Below, piece by piece: positions 11,943 to 24,344 of a DNA stretch of 64,000 nt. The position numbers and the translations under genes are program-made. Position 1 is the stretch's first letter, and every line of letters begins with the position of its first letter. The notes beneath the pieces are model-generated. The model made no database searches. It was given only the letters and a program-made list of their open reading frames with translations, and was not told where the DNA came from. The DNA is taken from NCBI GenBank assembly GCA_030549335.1, contig CM060187.1, positions 9,734,001 through 9,798,000 of the forward strand, given 5' to 3'. Source of the DNA: Pontederia crassipes (Eukaryota > Streptophyta > Magnoliopsida > Commelinales > Pontederiaceae).

Positions 11943-14785
11943 TGATCACTAGCTGATCACAATAGGTTTTTATCCCATTTTAGATTCATTTCACCCATAT
12001 CGAGCCCTTATTTTGCCTAACTTTTGGCCAAATATGCTTGGAATGCATGGATTGTGATAACCAACTGATCATTCTCATTTTTTACTTAATTCCATGTGCA
12101 TAGAGGTTCTGAATTGCTAAAATCCATAAATATGTCAATTCTATGCCAAGTTATCATTTTTTGGGCGAGTTATCACTCCAATATGCAAAGTTATCATTTT
12201 TCCATTTGAGCTGATTTCTAGTGATTATCTTGCCCTAAATCCCATGCCGTTATGAATTAATCATATCTGGGTATTCATATTCCAACTTGTGCAAAATTAT
12301 CATTCCATTTTACAAGTTATCATTTTTTAGTGTCAAGTTATCATTTAAGGGCAAAATTGTCATTTCGATGTCCAAGGCTATTAATTCTGCATAAAGGCAT
12401 TAAGCAATCATTAAATTATTGCCCTAACTCTTTGCTGCTATGATTTGATCACATTTGGATAACCACAACCAAAGTTATGACAAGTTATCATTTTTATGGC
12501 ATCAAGTTATCATTTTTGGCACCCAAGTTATCATTCCTATGAAATCTTATCCACATTTGATTTTTGACCTCACTCACTTGCCATCCTAATCCCTTTGATG
12601 CTTTCAATGCTTTGAACCACCCATATTTGGACAATCTTCAAGATATATGCAAATTTATCATTCCAAGCTATAAGTTATCATTAGACAAATAAAGGTTTCA
12701 TTCCTGCATAACATCAAACTTCATTTGCTAAATGAGCTGATATTAATAGTTATCCTAATCCTTATTTGTCTAAATCCTATTCAAGGACTTTGATGCTTGT
12801 TGTTTTGGCTTTTCTAGTAGGGAAAAGAGGGCTGCACAAGAAGGAAAAAGTAGGGGGGACCACTTGCTTTTTGGGCTATCCTAAAACCTGGCACTGCAGA
12901 TATTTTCTGGACCAGGACACTTGGCACAATCAGGGAGTGATGGAAGCTTCTGATCTACATCTAAGGGTGTAGGAAGGTCATGTAAGAGCTGAGAAACCCT
13001 GGAGAGAAGGGGGGCTGGCCATTGCAAGGTTTGGAGCAGGAAGGAAGCAAGGGTTTGGAGCTGAAGTGAAGCTGCATTTTTTATTTTTGTCGACAGCCTC
13101 TGATTACAGGATGTTTTGTATCAATCCTTCCTCCATTTGTGTATCAAACTTTGTAACTATGAGAAGCTAAACTCCATTTCTCCTAGGATAGGGTAGTTGT
13201 CTAATTAGTTATGGATGGGATATGAACAAATCTGATTTCCTACACTGAAATTTGATTTCTGGTTTGTAATTCTTATTTCTGTTTTCTACAATCCTGAATT
13301 CATTGGATTCTAATTTTGACATTGTGAGATCTTATTTGTATTTACAATTGAGAGGTTGTCTTTTGATCCATTATTGTTCAGAAATGAATCAAGAACCAGT
13401 GACATGTTTTAGATCCAATCCACAATTAAGAATTTGATTTTTTGATTTCTGAAATTGGTTTTCCCCATTTCTGATTTCTGAATTCTATTGAACCTATTTT
13501 TACCATTGTTGAGCCCTAATTGAATTAATAACTAAGAGGTTACTTATAGTTTCATTCTTGTTCAGAAATGAATCAATAGACAATGGTATTTCCAAGGTTT
13601 CAATCCCTGAATTATTGTAACTCTTCAATGCTGATTTCTGTTTTGAATTCAGATTTCCTGAAATCTGAATTCTGAATTGCATTTCTAATTTCTGATTCAT
13701 GAAATCTGATATCATTGTAAAACCCCTCATTCCATTGGCTGTTGAGAAGTAGATTGTGTGGGTTCTTCTTATTCAGAAATGTATTAAGAGGCAATGATAA
13801 CTTCTTGAGTTAAATCTGTGAAAACATGTTGATTGGTGAAATCTGTTCTGAATTGTGAGTTCTAATTTTTATGGAATCTGCTTCTCATTGTGAAATCCCA
13901 TTCTTATAGGCAATTGAAAGGTTATTTCTTGATTTCCTTGCTGTTCAGAGATGAACCAAGGAGCAATGACAACTGATTGAATTCCCATATGTAATTGTGT
14001 TGATTTGATCCAATTCATTAGTGATAATGTGGATTTTATTTCCATTTGCAGCTGAGAGGCTGATTTAAAATCCTTTTGTAGTTTAGAGATAAACCAAGAA
14101 GCATTAGCACTAATGTTAGATTGATTTCATTCCTGTTTAATTGATTGAAGTAATTCCCGCATTTTTAAAGTGCAATTGATTGTTATCATTTCAGATTTTA
14201 CTAAATTGCCAAAAGTCAGCAAGAAACTTGAGTTTGAGCCTAATGATAACTTGATATTCAGTGGGGATCCTCTTCTAATTCAACCTGGCTAACAATTATA
14301 TGACAATATATTGATTAGTTTTGAATTAATTGAGCTGTGAGAGTAGCCATGTTTAAGGTTGAATCAAATTTGACTAAAAATTGATAACTTGTTACATTCC
14401 ATCCATAATTAAATTAGATGAACCCCAACTCCTAGGAGAACCATCCTCATTGATAGTTAAACCCTTTTAGACTCTAGTTTAGCATTTATAATTCAGTTTA
14501 GATAACTTTCAAAAATCCAAAAATAGTTATCATTTTTCCACAACTAAAAATCTGTTTTCTATTCTCTTTAATTTCCTATTTTTGCCACTTTAAGTAGACT
14601 AGTCTAAATTGTTTTCAGTGAGTCTTTGGCTTCAAATCACTGAGGATACGACATTTGGGTAGGCTACAATTGACCTGTATACTTGCAGTAGAGAGTGAAT
14701 TAGGGAGTTAAATCAAAAATTGAAAAATCTGAAATTTGACCTCAAAATCAGCAAGTTATCACTACACTCCTCAATATCACTATCA
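11943..14785 (+). repeat. 5' LTR of Athila-like element 2 (2843 bp)
   Basis: It starts TGATCACTAG and ends ATATCACTATCA. It is clearly diverged from element 1 LTRs. It carries five copies of the GAGAGGTTG unit (starting near 13350, 13533, 13742, 13914 and 14053) against four in element 1. Confidence 0.88.
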
Positions 14786-14791
14786 AGTTTT

Positions 14792-14809
14792 TGGCGTCGT
14801 TGCCGGGGA
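14792..14809 (+). promoter_or_regulatory. Primer binding site (tRNA-Asp type)
   Basis: TGGCGTCGTTGCCGGGGA, with one change from the tRNA-Asp site. It lies six bases after the LTR end. Confidence 0.82.
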
Positions 14810-14956
14810 TTTGAAGCCAATTAGATTAACTTAGATAGTTTAGATTAGTTTTACACCAGTTTTCAGTCCATTTATTAGGCTAATTTTCAATTTTTGCAAG
14901 TTATCATTCCCAATTTTTCAATTTTGTCTAGTTTACTTTCTTTTCTGAATTTATTT

Positions 14957-15414
14957 ATGCAGAATTTGGACAATCAAGAGGATCATTATCAATCAGATCC
15001 TGAACCTGAAAAAAGATTCTTGAGAAGGAGAAGATTGCAAAGGATAGATGCAAGAAGGAGAATTTTTGAAGAATAAGAAGAGGAGGCTAACATGGCTGCA
15101 CCAAGGACATTAAAGGATTGCTATTCACCAAGTAATGTCAGAAATCAACAAGGGAATGGAGTCCTAGCACCAGCTGCTAAATTTGAAGTGAATCCAACAC
15201 TAGTCACAATGATAAGGCAGTACCAATTTGCTGGATTGGGAAATGTGGATCCATCCTCACACTTGGACAATTTTAAGAAGATATGCAGCACAGTGCACTT
15301 CAACAACACCCCTATGGATGCTGTCTACATCAGATTATTCCCCTTCTCACTCGATGACAAGGCAAAGATTTGGTACAAGACCCTCAAACCTGGAGAGATG
15401 GACACTTGGGAGTC
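14957..15414 (+). pseudogene. Athila-like gag fragment (element 2)
   Basis: It opens at MQNLDNQ and matches element 1 gag through MAAPRTLKDCYSPSNV and LFPFSLDDKAK to DTWES, where homology stops. A TAA at about 15074 falls in the acidic run. The rest of the gene was removed by the deletion joining 15414 to the Tekay/Del LTR. Confidence 0.85.
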
Positions 15415-15420
15415 TAAATT

Positions 15421-15909
15421 AGAATCATCACAGAACATCATACTATAACTAGGGATCAACTAGAGTATGCTTCAAGTCTAAAATCAAGATTCAACGATGA
15501 ATCTACCCTAGTTCCATGCCTTATGAAGTTTCCGTTGAAACCTCACATCCTTTCTCTTCTTCCTCGTGTTCTTCCTCTTTCTCTTCTTCTTTATTCCGAC
15601 CGTTCTCCTTTGTCCAGGCTCGTTGTCCACGTTTGTCGATGTCCAAATCCCTTCGGCGAGTCCCATGTTGGCGGTGGCGGTCAGGGACGAGAAGGAACGA
15701 AAAAGATGCATGAGCGGGAGAGAAATTAGGGCCAGCTTGTAGGAAAAATAGAGGGGCTGATTGGTTGGCTTGGCCTCCTATTTATAGGAGAAGATTCAAA
15801 GTTATGGTTGGAAACAAACTCCTCTTCAAATTTGATCCAGATTTTATCTTTTCCCCTTTTAGTTTTTATTTTCTTTTCTTTTAAATCCTGAGATAATCTC
15901 GGGCGTTCA
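15421..15909 (-). repeat. 3' LTR of the Tekay/Del-like element, part 2
   Basis: From AGAATCATC onward this matches 21112-21336. The minus strand has a TATA box (CCTATAAATAGG, 15777-15788) and the LTR start TGAACGCCCGAG at 15909. About 260 bp present at 20851-21111 in the other LTR are missing between 433 and 15421. Confidence 0.8.
15777..15788 (-). promoter_or_regulatory. TATA box of Tekay/Del-like LTR
   Basis: CCTATAAATAGG is self-complementary. It lies about 120 bp inside the LTR start on the minus strand, the normal place for the U3/R promoter. Confidence 0.5.
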
Positions 15910-16179
15910 TAAACCCTTAAAACAAAATTCATCCTCGAATTTAGTCATTGGGTATGAGCTTACTAGCAAGAAGGAAACTTCTTGGTCATTTGTATGATGG
16001 TACATCTCACACTTAGAAAGGCATTTGTTTGTCATCGTTTGATCTTCATCATCTTAAGGACATAGTCTTTCCGTCATCATATGCATTGGGACAATGGGTC
16101 CTTTTATCATAATATACCTTAGGGCAAAGGTCATATAACATTTTATTTTCATCATATGATTCATTTTTTTTTCATTTTG

Positions 16180-17400
16180 CCTTTGTTACAATTTGGAAAT
16201 AAAATCTACTTCAGTGAACAGAATAATGTGTCCATCTAAATCATCCATATGTCAATTAGAGAATTGTCTCATATGAGGTTGTAAACTCTTCTTTACATAA
16301 GTCATGATAATCATCTTTTCATCGTATATCATCCTTAACCTAACATCTTAACTTCTGGTTACAAGGGATCAATTAAGACTTTTATGAGCAAAATTAGCAT
16401 CAATAGAAAACTTGAGGATGTCATGACATGACATCATTTGGACATATTTCAATTTTCGATCAAATGAGTGATATGGATCAAACACCTTCTTAGTAGGAGG
16501 AACTTGGTTGGAGATACCTTTCATACAACTTTATCATTGGGTTTAAAAAAATCCATCTACATTAGTCTTTCTTGGCATAATTTTTTTTTCATGCCTTAGT
16601 TGTCTTCATCCTCTTTATATAAATTCATCGTTCTTGGCATGTTCATTTTGTTTATGTCAGCTCTTTGACATTTAGAAACTTCTTTTCACCTACCTCAGTA
16701 AGCAGTATGGTATCCTATACAAGATCTCGAAAGAAATCCTGCAAATGACATAATCCTCCTTGACAATAGAAGTCATAATGAACGATGACATAGAATCGAT
16801 AAGCATCGATAGGTGGAAAATAAAACCTTATCTCGTAATTAATTCCATAAAAGTAATCATCATAATCATGAGCATATGGCACGATCATCGGCGATCCTAA
16901 GACTAAGGGTCATCAAGGTAGCATATGATATGGTTGATTATACAACCATGAGACATCATGAGAAAATCAAGAAAATTGATTATTTGGCATCAAAGATACA
17001 TCATCATCATAGGGTCATTCCTTTACTATAGGATGGTCATCATGTGGAACATTAAGATCAACAATGGCATAGCCTAACATGGTGGGAGAAAATTATCATA
17101 AGGGTCATTAAAAATCAAGTAAATCAATTTACAAGATCGATGATCATCACAAAATGTCATTGAACATAATCCATCATCATTAGCAGTCATCATCTTATTG
17201 GATACAATTGATTATAAATCATATAATCATTGTACATGATCATAAAGATCATTAGGATTAGCATTGGCAACATTAGATAGGATTGTCCTCTTAGATAAGG
17301 GCATCTTTGTATAAAATTCTTAACGTCATGCATCATCTTTTCATAAGATTTCTGATGCTCTATTTTTTTCCACATTAACATACTTTTGTATCTTCATGTT
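16180..17400 (-). pseudogene. Tekay/Del-like integrase remnant
   Basis: Minus-strand translation with frame changes gives a LTEVGEKKF block near 16700 and a VVxKVSPTKF block near 16520. These are the integrase C-terminal signatures of chromoviruses of this branch (TEVGE..., DxVFLKVSPxKG). Sequence near 17350 resembles the stretch before the zinc-binding domain only weakly. Many stops are present. The 3' end of the pol frame next to the LTR keeps the AAATTCGAGGATGAATTTT signature (15925-15945). Confidence 0.65.
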
Positions 17401-17749
17401 TCATGTCATTACTATTTGTTCATCCTTATACATCTGTGTACTTCCCAAATGGATCGCAATCCAGACTTATGGTTACATCCTTATACTTCCTTGTACTTTC
17501 CAAATGGAGACTTATAATATTCCTTTAATATCTTTTTTTCTTATAACGCATAATCCCAAATGGATCGCAACCCAGACTTATAATATTCATATAATACTTC
17601 TTCTTATAAGACTTATTCCCAAATAGACCGCAACTCAGGCTTATGTTATTCATCCAGTATTGCTCTCTTTAGGACTTCATCACTTGGGTTCCACATGCTT
17701 AGTTCCTTCATCATTTCATAGTCACGCAGTCTCATTGAAGACTTCCTTC

Positions 17750-17890
17750 TTGTATTTGAGTGCATGGGGAATAGAATTTGCCTTACCATGGTGGTAATTT
17801 ATGAGGAACTCAAAATCTTTTAGGAACTTCATATAAGTAGCGTCATTTCAGGATAATATTACAATCTCAAAATTCTTCATGAATCATTAA
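17750..17890 (-). pseudogene. Tekay/Del-like RNase H end, remnant
   Basis: On the minus strand the peptide KFLKDFEFLINYHHGKAN is readable. It corresponds to the conserved WLExLKDYDxxINYHPGKAN block that ends RNase H in Ty3/gypsy pol. The following ADALSRK is degraded to PHALKYK. Confidence 0.75.
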
Positions 17891-18079
17891 AGATAATACC
17901 ATAACTCTTCATTTGAGTTCCTAAATTAGCTATTTTATCTTATACTTCAGTCATAATTCATTTTCTTTTTTTTCATATGAATTTATGTTATCTTAGTACC
18001 ATCAGCACTAATCCTCATATGTTCCTTATATTACTTCGGGAATAGTCTGAACACCATGTTCATGAGGACCATATAAGTT

Positions 18080-18420
18080 GAGGAGTGTTCATTAGTTCAG
18101 TGGCATCACTAAAATTTATAGTGATCACGCATTGACATCTTCATTACATGAAGCTACTGATACTCACTTCATAGGTCAACTTTGGAGAACATCCTGGCCT
18201 TAAATAGGTCATCTATACATGAAAATAGATACTTGTGTCTTGATGGTTGTTCTCTAAATTCATAGAGTCATCATTCTTCTTTACCAAAAGGAGTGGAACA
18301 TCTAGAAATGAGCCCCTCGGTCTCATAAACCCCTTGTCTTAAAGTTACTAAATTTGTCTCTTCAATTCATGTGTGATGGGGCTTTTGAAATCAGAGTAAT
18401 GCTTGAAAGGAGGTTGGCAT
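18080..18420 (-). pseudogene. Tekay/Del-like reverse transcriptase remnant
   Basis: The minus strand reads DKGFMRPRGSFLDVPLLLVKKNDDSMNL, with breaks, near 18230-18350. It is recognisable as the conserved RT block DKGFIRPSxSPWGAPVLFVKKKDGSMRL, and is followed by DDLF/FSKxDLRSGYH-like residues. Stops and substitutions disrupt it. Confidence 0.78.
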
Positions 18421-19300
18421 GACACTCAACTTCTAACTATAGCTTTTAGTTCATTTGGGTACTGGTAACTATCTTCTTCTTCTTACATAGTTCTTATGTT
18501 AGGAGGAGAATCAATTGACACTAGAATCCCATCATAATCCTCCTAAGAATTTCTAACCAATGGGAAGAAAAAATCTTATCTTCCATCGTCATTTGTACCA
18601 CTAGGACGCACTTTATGATATGAAATTATTTTCATAGGGTCATCATCCTTAAAGGTAGCTTATGTCGTGCAAAGATCAATAGACTCACTAAGAGTGTTGT
18701 CCATCATCATAGATAATGACATCATCATATGATTCGATAAGGTTGGTAATGGAATCAAGTCAATCATCATCTTTATAAGATCAAATCTAAATTAATAACT
18801 TTCACTATGATCTATGTTTGATGTGACTCTTCCCTAAACATCATCATAAAGAGAATACTTCTTTGAATGATAATCAGACCAATGATATAAGAAAAAAGGG
18901 GTCACACATGAGATCAAGAATAGGTATTTGATCAAATTTGTGAATAAGTATTTCATCATCTTGGCAAGATGGACAATGTAAGTGTGATATGAAAAACATA
19001 TGAAGAGGCCACAGGAGGCATGTGAATTGTCACATCCTTGGATCATTCTATATTTATAGAGTACTTCATCATTAATCATCATGAATTTGAATCATGTAGG
19101 AAAAAATCCTAAGGATCAATAAGATCTTATATTAATATAATCAAATATCATGGGTTAAGAGTCGTCATCATAATCATCTAGCTTCTGATTGGAAGACATA
19201 ACTTACTTGTCATGACTTTAGGTGGCGCAGTGCCCGCTCGTGGCACTTGCACATGGACCATGACTTCATATATTAGGATATGAGAGTACCTTAACTTAAG
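18421..19300 (-). other. Degenerate gag/PR region of Tekay/Del-like element
   Basis: By position this should hold gag and protease. I see only short broken frames (longest 82 codons at 18834-19082) with no motif I can assign. The sequence is rich in ATCAT runs. Confidence 0.4.
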
Positions 19301-19309
19301 GCTCTGATA
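19301..19309 (-). promoter_or_regulatory. Primer binding site remnant (initiator tRNA-Met type)
   Basis: The minus strand reads TATCAGAGCC six bases from the LTR end. This is the core of TGGTATCAGAGCC, with the first bases degraded. Confidence 0.65.
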
Positions 19310-19315
19310 CTTAAC

Positions 19316-21336
19316 TGTAATGCCCCAAATCACACCCCGCCATGTGGCAGAATATGCTTCGAGAACGCTACGGATCATCCTTACGTATACATCATGTTGA
19401 CCGAAAATAAGACTTTGACTGGTCAACTCAACATCGATAAAAGCAGAAGACTTAATCACCATTAGATAATAAAAGAGTATAACATCTTAATAAGTGGAAG
19501 ACTAATAAAAACTTCTTGTGAGTCCCAAGGAAAGCAAATACATCAAAATAAAGGATTCAAGATATCCATATGCAGCCACCTACGAGCTCGATCTGTCACC
19601 GTTGGCCACATTCATCATTAAGATCTGGTCCTGCATTTAAGAACATGCAGGGGAGAAACCTCTCAATGAGTTTTGTAACTCAGTATGGAAGTAAGATAAA
19701 TATCATCATAAGATCATGATACTAGAAAAGAATCATAAAAATATCGTCATCTTATAAAAGAAAAATAGACATCATCATCATATGGGTAAAAGAAATTCTA
19801 TAACTTGGCATATAGGTTGGAAATTCATATATTGTCATCTTCTTGAGATCATAAGATCAGATCGAATAGATCATAATAAATCATCATAAAGGAGGTAAAA
19901 GTCGATCATCTTGATTATGAGATCATCATCATATAAAGAATCATAAGGGATCATTATACGAAAATAAATAATCAAGAATTGATTCATCTTTGTTAAAATG
20001 CATTAATAATGGATCAAGAGATCATGAACAGATCATCGTATAAGTGGCAAGAGCCAATAATCATCATAAAGAAATTTCATTATTGATATGCTTCATCTTC
20101 TTCATCATCTTATTATTCATCTTTGACTTATAGTGAGGTATATTTCAACCCACGAGGAGGCCTACCTCAACCCGTCCATCATCATCATCATAACTCGTAG
20201 AGCCAGCCCATAACTGGTCATCACTAGTCCATCATAAAAAGAGCTCTCCTTTTAACATTTTTCATCTTTTATCTTGAAGCTTTTAATTTATCTTTATTAG
20301 GACATAAGGATCATGATCAAGATTTGGTCATCATAAGAAAAGATCAACGAATCATACTGATCAAGGGTCCTAATCATTATCATCATCGTTATATAAGACT
20401 TAATTGGAACTACAAGATAGGATCATGGAGAGAAATCAGATGTGCATAGACATCTTAATCATCATCATAAATAGATCAACTTTGATGGATATGAATCGGT
20501 GTCATCACCGATATGATTGGATGTGATTTAAGTCATCATAATAAGAGTCATAAGATCATAGCCATGTTGGTCATCATTATAGTAAAGGCGTAATAACATA
20601 ATAATCATCATCACTAAGATCAGGATTACGTACATGAATCAAGAGCATTAATAGCATAATTATCATCATCATCAATATCTGAATTAAGTACGTAATCAAG
20701 GATTAAAGGATTATAAAAATCAACTTAACCACTTCGGAACTCGGGCCGAGTTGAGTGAAACCCGGGCCGAGTTCTTCTATCAATGTCTCGGGAAAATCAG
20801 AGTAAACCAGGGCCGGGTTCGCGTTACACCCAGGCCAAGTCGGGTCGTCTTCCAGTCGGAGCGACCGTCGCGCCCGATTGTTCATCGTGTGTGAAACTCG
20901 GTCCTGGTCATCTTCAACCCGGACTGGGTTCGTCCGATTGCAGAACTCGGAGAGCACTGTAATTGTGGATTCGGGCCAAGTTCCTACGAACTCGGTCCGA
21001 GAAGGACTTGCCCGGGTCGGGTTCTGGTGAACCCGGGCCGGGTTCTTCTTCGCAAAAATTGCGCGGACACGCAATGTGCGTTCATTCATCTTTTCCGGCA
21101 ATGGCCGGCATTCAGAATCATCATAGAACATCATACTATAACTAGGGATCAACTAGAGCATGATTCAAGTCTAAAATCAAGATTCTACGATGAATCTACC
21201 CTAGTTCCATACCTTATGAAGTTTCCGTTCTCTTCTTCCTCGTGTTCTTCCTCTTTCTCTTCTTCTTTATTCCGACCGTTCTCCTTTGTCCAAGCTCGTT
21301 GTCCACGTTCGTCGATGTCCAAATCCCTCTGGCGAG
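19316..21336 (-). repeat. 5' LTR of the Tekay/Del-like element
   Basis: On the plus strand it begins TGTAATGCCCC, which is the minus-strand LTR end. It includes the full stretch matching 1-433 and 15421-15660. It contains the near-palindromes AACTCGGGCCGAGTT and AACCCGGGCCGGGTT between 20737 and 21050. The outer end is truncated at 21336, where homology with the other LTR stops. Confidence 0.82.
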
Positions 21337-22669
21337 CTAGGTTATCCATGGCTGAATCCAATCAACGAGGCGGAGCCCTAAAGATACATTTAAGTCTTAT
21401 TAAAACCCAATATTTATAAGGTAATTCTCTTTTTTTTCTCTTCTAAGTCACTAACAATTAATTTAAATAAATCTTTTGGTTGTTTGCTTGTAAAATCTCA
21501 TTGTAATTATATATTCTACATTTGCCATAAAAGAAATATTTCACTAAACAACATTATTCAAAATATATTTTTAGGTTTACTAATTGGTATTGCATATTAT
21601 TTTCTAAATTATAAATTGCTTAAAATTGATATATTATTTTCAGTTCTATACATTTATTAGCCCTTTTCTCTTTTTAAAATATTTACTTTCTCATTTCATT
21701 ATTATAAACATTTTTTAACTCGTCGTTATGAATATGTATATGTGTAATTAATTGCAATAACATGATGTATATATATATATATATATAAACATATTGCACC
21801 TTCTGATTTAGACATCGACACTACATTTAATCAACCCAAGCTTTTTTTTTACAAGTGCCACTGGACACACAATTGCGTTATACCTATCATCCACTTGTTT
21901 CCACAACATATGCAGATTATGCTTGCTTACATCATTTGATTCAATTCCTTCGACTAAGAATAAATATTATCATTCAATAAAAGTATTGTAGATATTAGTA
22001 TTACCAAATAAAAATTGAGATTCTCAAATAAATTATCACTCAATCATATTGAGGTGAATCCTTAGTTGATAAGGATATTATTACTACATATCTGAATTAA
22101 AACTATACGAGCATATTTATTTTATATGTTGCTACATTTGAAATGAAGAGCTGAAAACACACCAAATATATCCTTTACATGCTATGCCCCAAATAAACAT
22201 AGCAACAAAAATCTCATTCTTCACTTACGCATATTATCAAACAATCTTAGTGCATTAATTTCTTTTCATCAAACTAATCATAGCACTTAATGTTTTCCTC
22301 CATAATGTTTCTGGACCTTCTAATAGAACCTGCTAAGAGTTATAGATGAGCAACTTACCAAGATGACATTACTACTACAATACTATAGTATTAAGGACGT
22401 CCTTCTTATAGTGTTTGGCACTACAGCAGTACTATAACATTACATGTCCTATGAGTTCAATTGTTATTATTCAATACCAGATTTGTTTAGAAAATTTACC
22501 CCAAGAAGAGAAGCCCTTTGCACACTTCTGTGGATTTCCCTTTTTTTTGCGGGGTCCCCATAAACTCAACGGTGATTAGTAATCACACCAATGTGCCCGG
22601 TAACAAGGTCACCAATGAGGAATGAAAATTCTCCAAAAATTTAATTAAGATTCACAACATGATGTGTTA
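21337..22669. other. Unassigned AT-rich spacer
   Basis: No gene seen. A (TA)n run lies at about 21769-21787. The stretch separates the truncated Tekay/Del LTR from the first CACTA element. I do not recognise a repeat family here. Confidence 0.5.
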
Positions 22670-22684
22670 CAGCTACAAGAAAAC
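22670..22684 (+). repeat. CACTA 1 left terminal inverted repeat
   Basis: CAGCTACAAGAAAAC, to be compared with the right end read inversely, CACTACAAGAAAATC. The first bases are altered. Confidence 0.75.
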
Positions 22685-23640
22685 TAGTGATTAGCGACGC
22701 CAAATAGCATCTCGGAACATGGTGACACTAAGTTGACGCCACAAGCGTCATTATAGCATCTCAGTTGAGTCCCAATTGGGCGACGCTACTTGTCTTTCAA
22801 TAGCGTCAAATTAGCGATATCTTAGCGTTTCAGGAAATAGATCCTAACTAAGGCGCCATATCGACACCAAGTAGCCGCTTTTATTGCACGCCATGGAGCG
22901 AAAGTGCGCTGGAGAACCTAACGTTGTTCTCGCGTCGGCAGCGTCGCGGTGGCGTCACATATAATACGACGCTATGTGGACACCAACATAAAGACATATT
23001 CCAATTGTTGCCTACACATGTAATACATACAACACTTAATTGCATTATTTTAACACTTACTTGGCTTCTCATAATTATATATGTTAATTAAGAAATAGAT
23101 AACCATATATACGCTATCTATATTTATATAACTATATGTTATCTATTTTGACGCAATCCCATATATGTTGATATATATTATCTATACTATACTTTAACGA
23201 ATAAATAAACTAAATATTCTATGTGTACCTTACATATAATATGTATTCCTAGATAATTACTTATATATTCCTATATCATAGTAGTGTTCCTAAATATATA
23301 ATTTGCTATTACCTATATATATATGTTACTTATGCATACAATATATAGCATATCTTAATTATACATATATTATTTTTATATTCCTAATCATGTATGATGG
23401 TTGAATTAAGTGACATGATTTGTTACAAAACATCCGACTTTAGCGCCATAGTGGATGCTCAATAGTGTCCAAGTAGCGCCACAATAGCACCTCAAAGTTT
23501 GTTGACGTTATAGAGACACTATTGGCATCTCGTAATTGAGATGCTAGAATCATGGAGACGCTACGTCGACGCTAGAGTGTCGTTAATATCTTTTAGCGAC
23601 ACTTTAGCGTCTCCATAGCGTCGAAGTTGCCAACTTTTTA
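22685..23640. repeat. CACTA 1 left subterminal repeat region
   Basis: Many copies of TAGCGTC, GACGCTA and GCGACGC occur in both orientations at 22690-22970 and 23430-23640, split by an AT-rich stretch. This arrangement matches binding sites for the TNPA-type protein in En/Spm elements. A last cluster lies at 24258-24345. Confidence 0.75.
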
Positions 23641-24082
23641 TTACACCCACTTAATCGGGCACATTTTGACATATAAAAATACACATATATACTTGTGCTT
23701 ATATATAACATGTACACATATACATATTATTATCACCTAATCTATGACATATAAACATATAAATATGCATATATACTTTTATTACGTATACATATATATG
23801 TTATTATCACTTATCTCGCACATAGATACACCTATATACTTATATATATATACATATATATATATATATACATACATTATATATATACATATATATATAC
23901 ACATATATATACTTATAAACTTATAATATAGACATAACACATGTATTTATGAACTACATATTAATATGCACTTATAGACTATATATATAGACCTAACATA
24001 CATGCATACATACATAATATATTTATATAGATATGTAAAAAAATTAATATATATAAATACATACGATATATATGTACATATA

Positions 24083-24113
<31 letters not shown>

Positions 24114-24257
24114 ATTAACGTATAATATAGACATCACACATGTATTTATGAAATACATATGAATATACACTTATAGTTTATATATATAGAAATTACATAC
24201 ATGCATCCATACATTATATATATATATATATATATAGATATGTAAAAAAAATTAATA
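23641..24257. repeat. AT-rich microsatellite block with internal duplication
   Basis: Long (TA)n, (CATA)n and (ATAC)n tracts. A segment starting GACATAACACATGTATTTAT at 23930 recurs at 24131, so about 200 bp are duplicated in tandem. ORFs here are simple-sequence artefacts. Confidence 0.75.
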
Positions 24258-24344
24258 TCGCTTCTAAATAGCGTCGACATTTACGCATCACCAATATGGA
24301 GTCACATTAGCGTCTAAGGAGCGTCATAGGCCTGGCAACGCTAA

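Larger units (their letters stand above)
11943..15420 (+). mobile_element. Athila-like element 2, nested and 3' deleted
   Basis: It consists of a complete LTR, a primer site and the first half of gag, then an abrupt switch to sequence of the surrounding Tekay/Del LTR. Its start sits inside the 3' LTR of element 1, so I infer that it inserted there. Its own pol and 3' LTR are gone. Confidence 0.85.
1..21336 (-). mobile_element. Tekay/Del-like Ty3/gypsy element, degenerate, split by Athila-like elements
   Basis: Composite call for an old retrotransposon read on the minus strand. Its 3' LTR is 1-433 plus 15421-15909, its internal region is about 15910-19315, and its 5' LTR is 19316-21336. The two LTR copies match over 1-433 against 20419-20850 and over 15421-15660 against 21112-21336. 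On the minus strand the right LTR ends in GGGGCATTACA and is followed by a primer site like initiator tRNA-Met. The left LTR begins TGAACGCCCGAG, which resembles the TGTAACGCCC start common in this lineage. Minus-strand translation gives RT, RNase H and integrase remnants in the expected order. The element is heavily decayed. Its left part runs off the window, and the start of its 5' LTR is lost at 21336. Confidence 0.85.

Noticed and set aside
20703..21152. 149-codon minus-strand ORF
   Set aside because: It lies wholly in the Tekay/Del-like LTR over the GCCGAG palindrome repeats. The RT and other pol motifs are elsewhere.
23744..24170. Tyr/Ile-rich ORFs on both strands
   Set aside because: Translated (TA)n and (CATA)n microsatellite.
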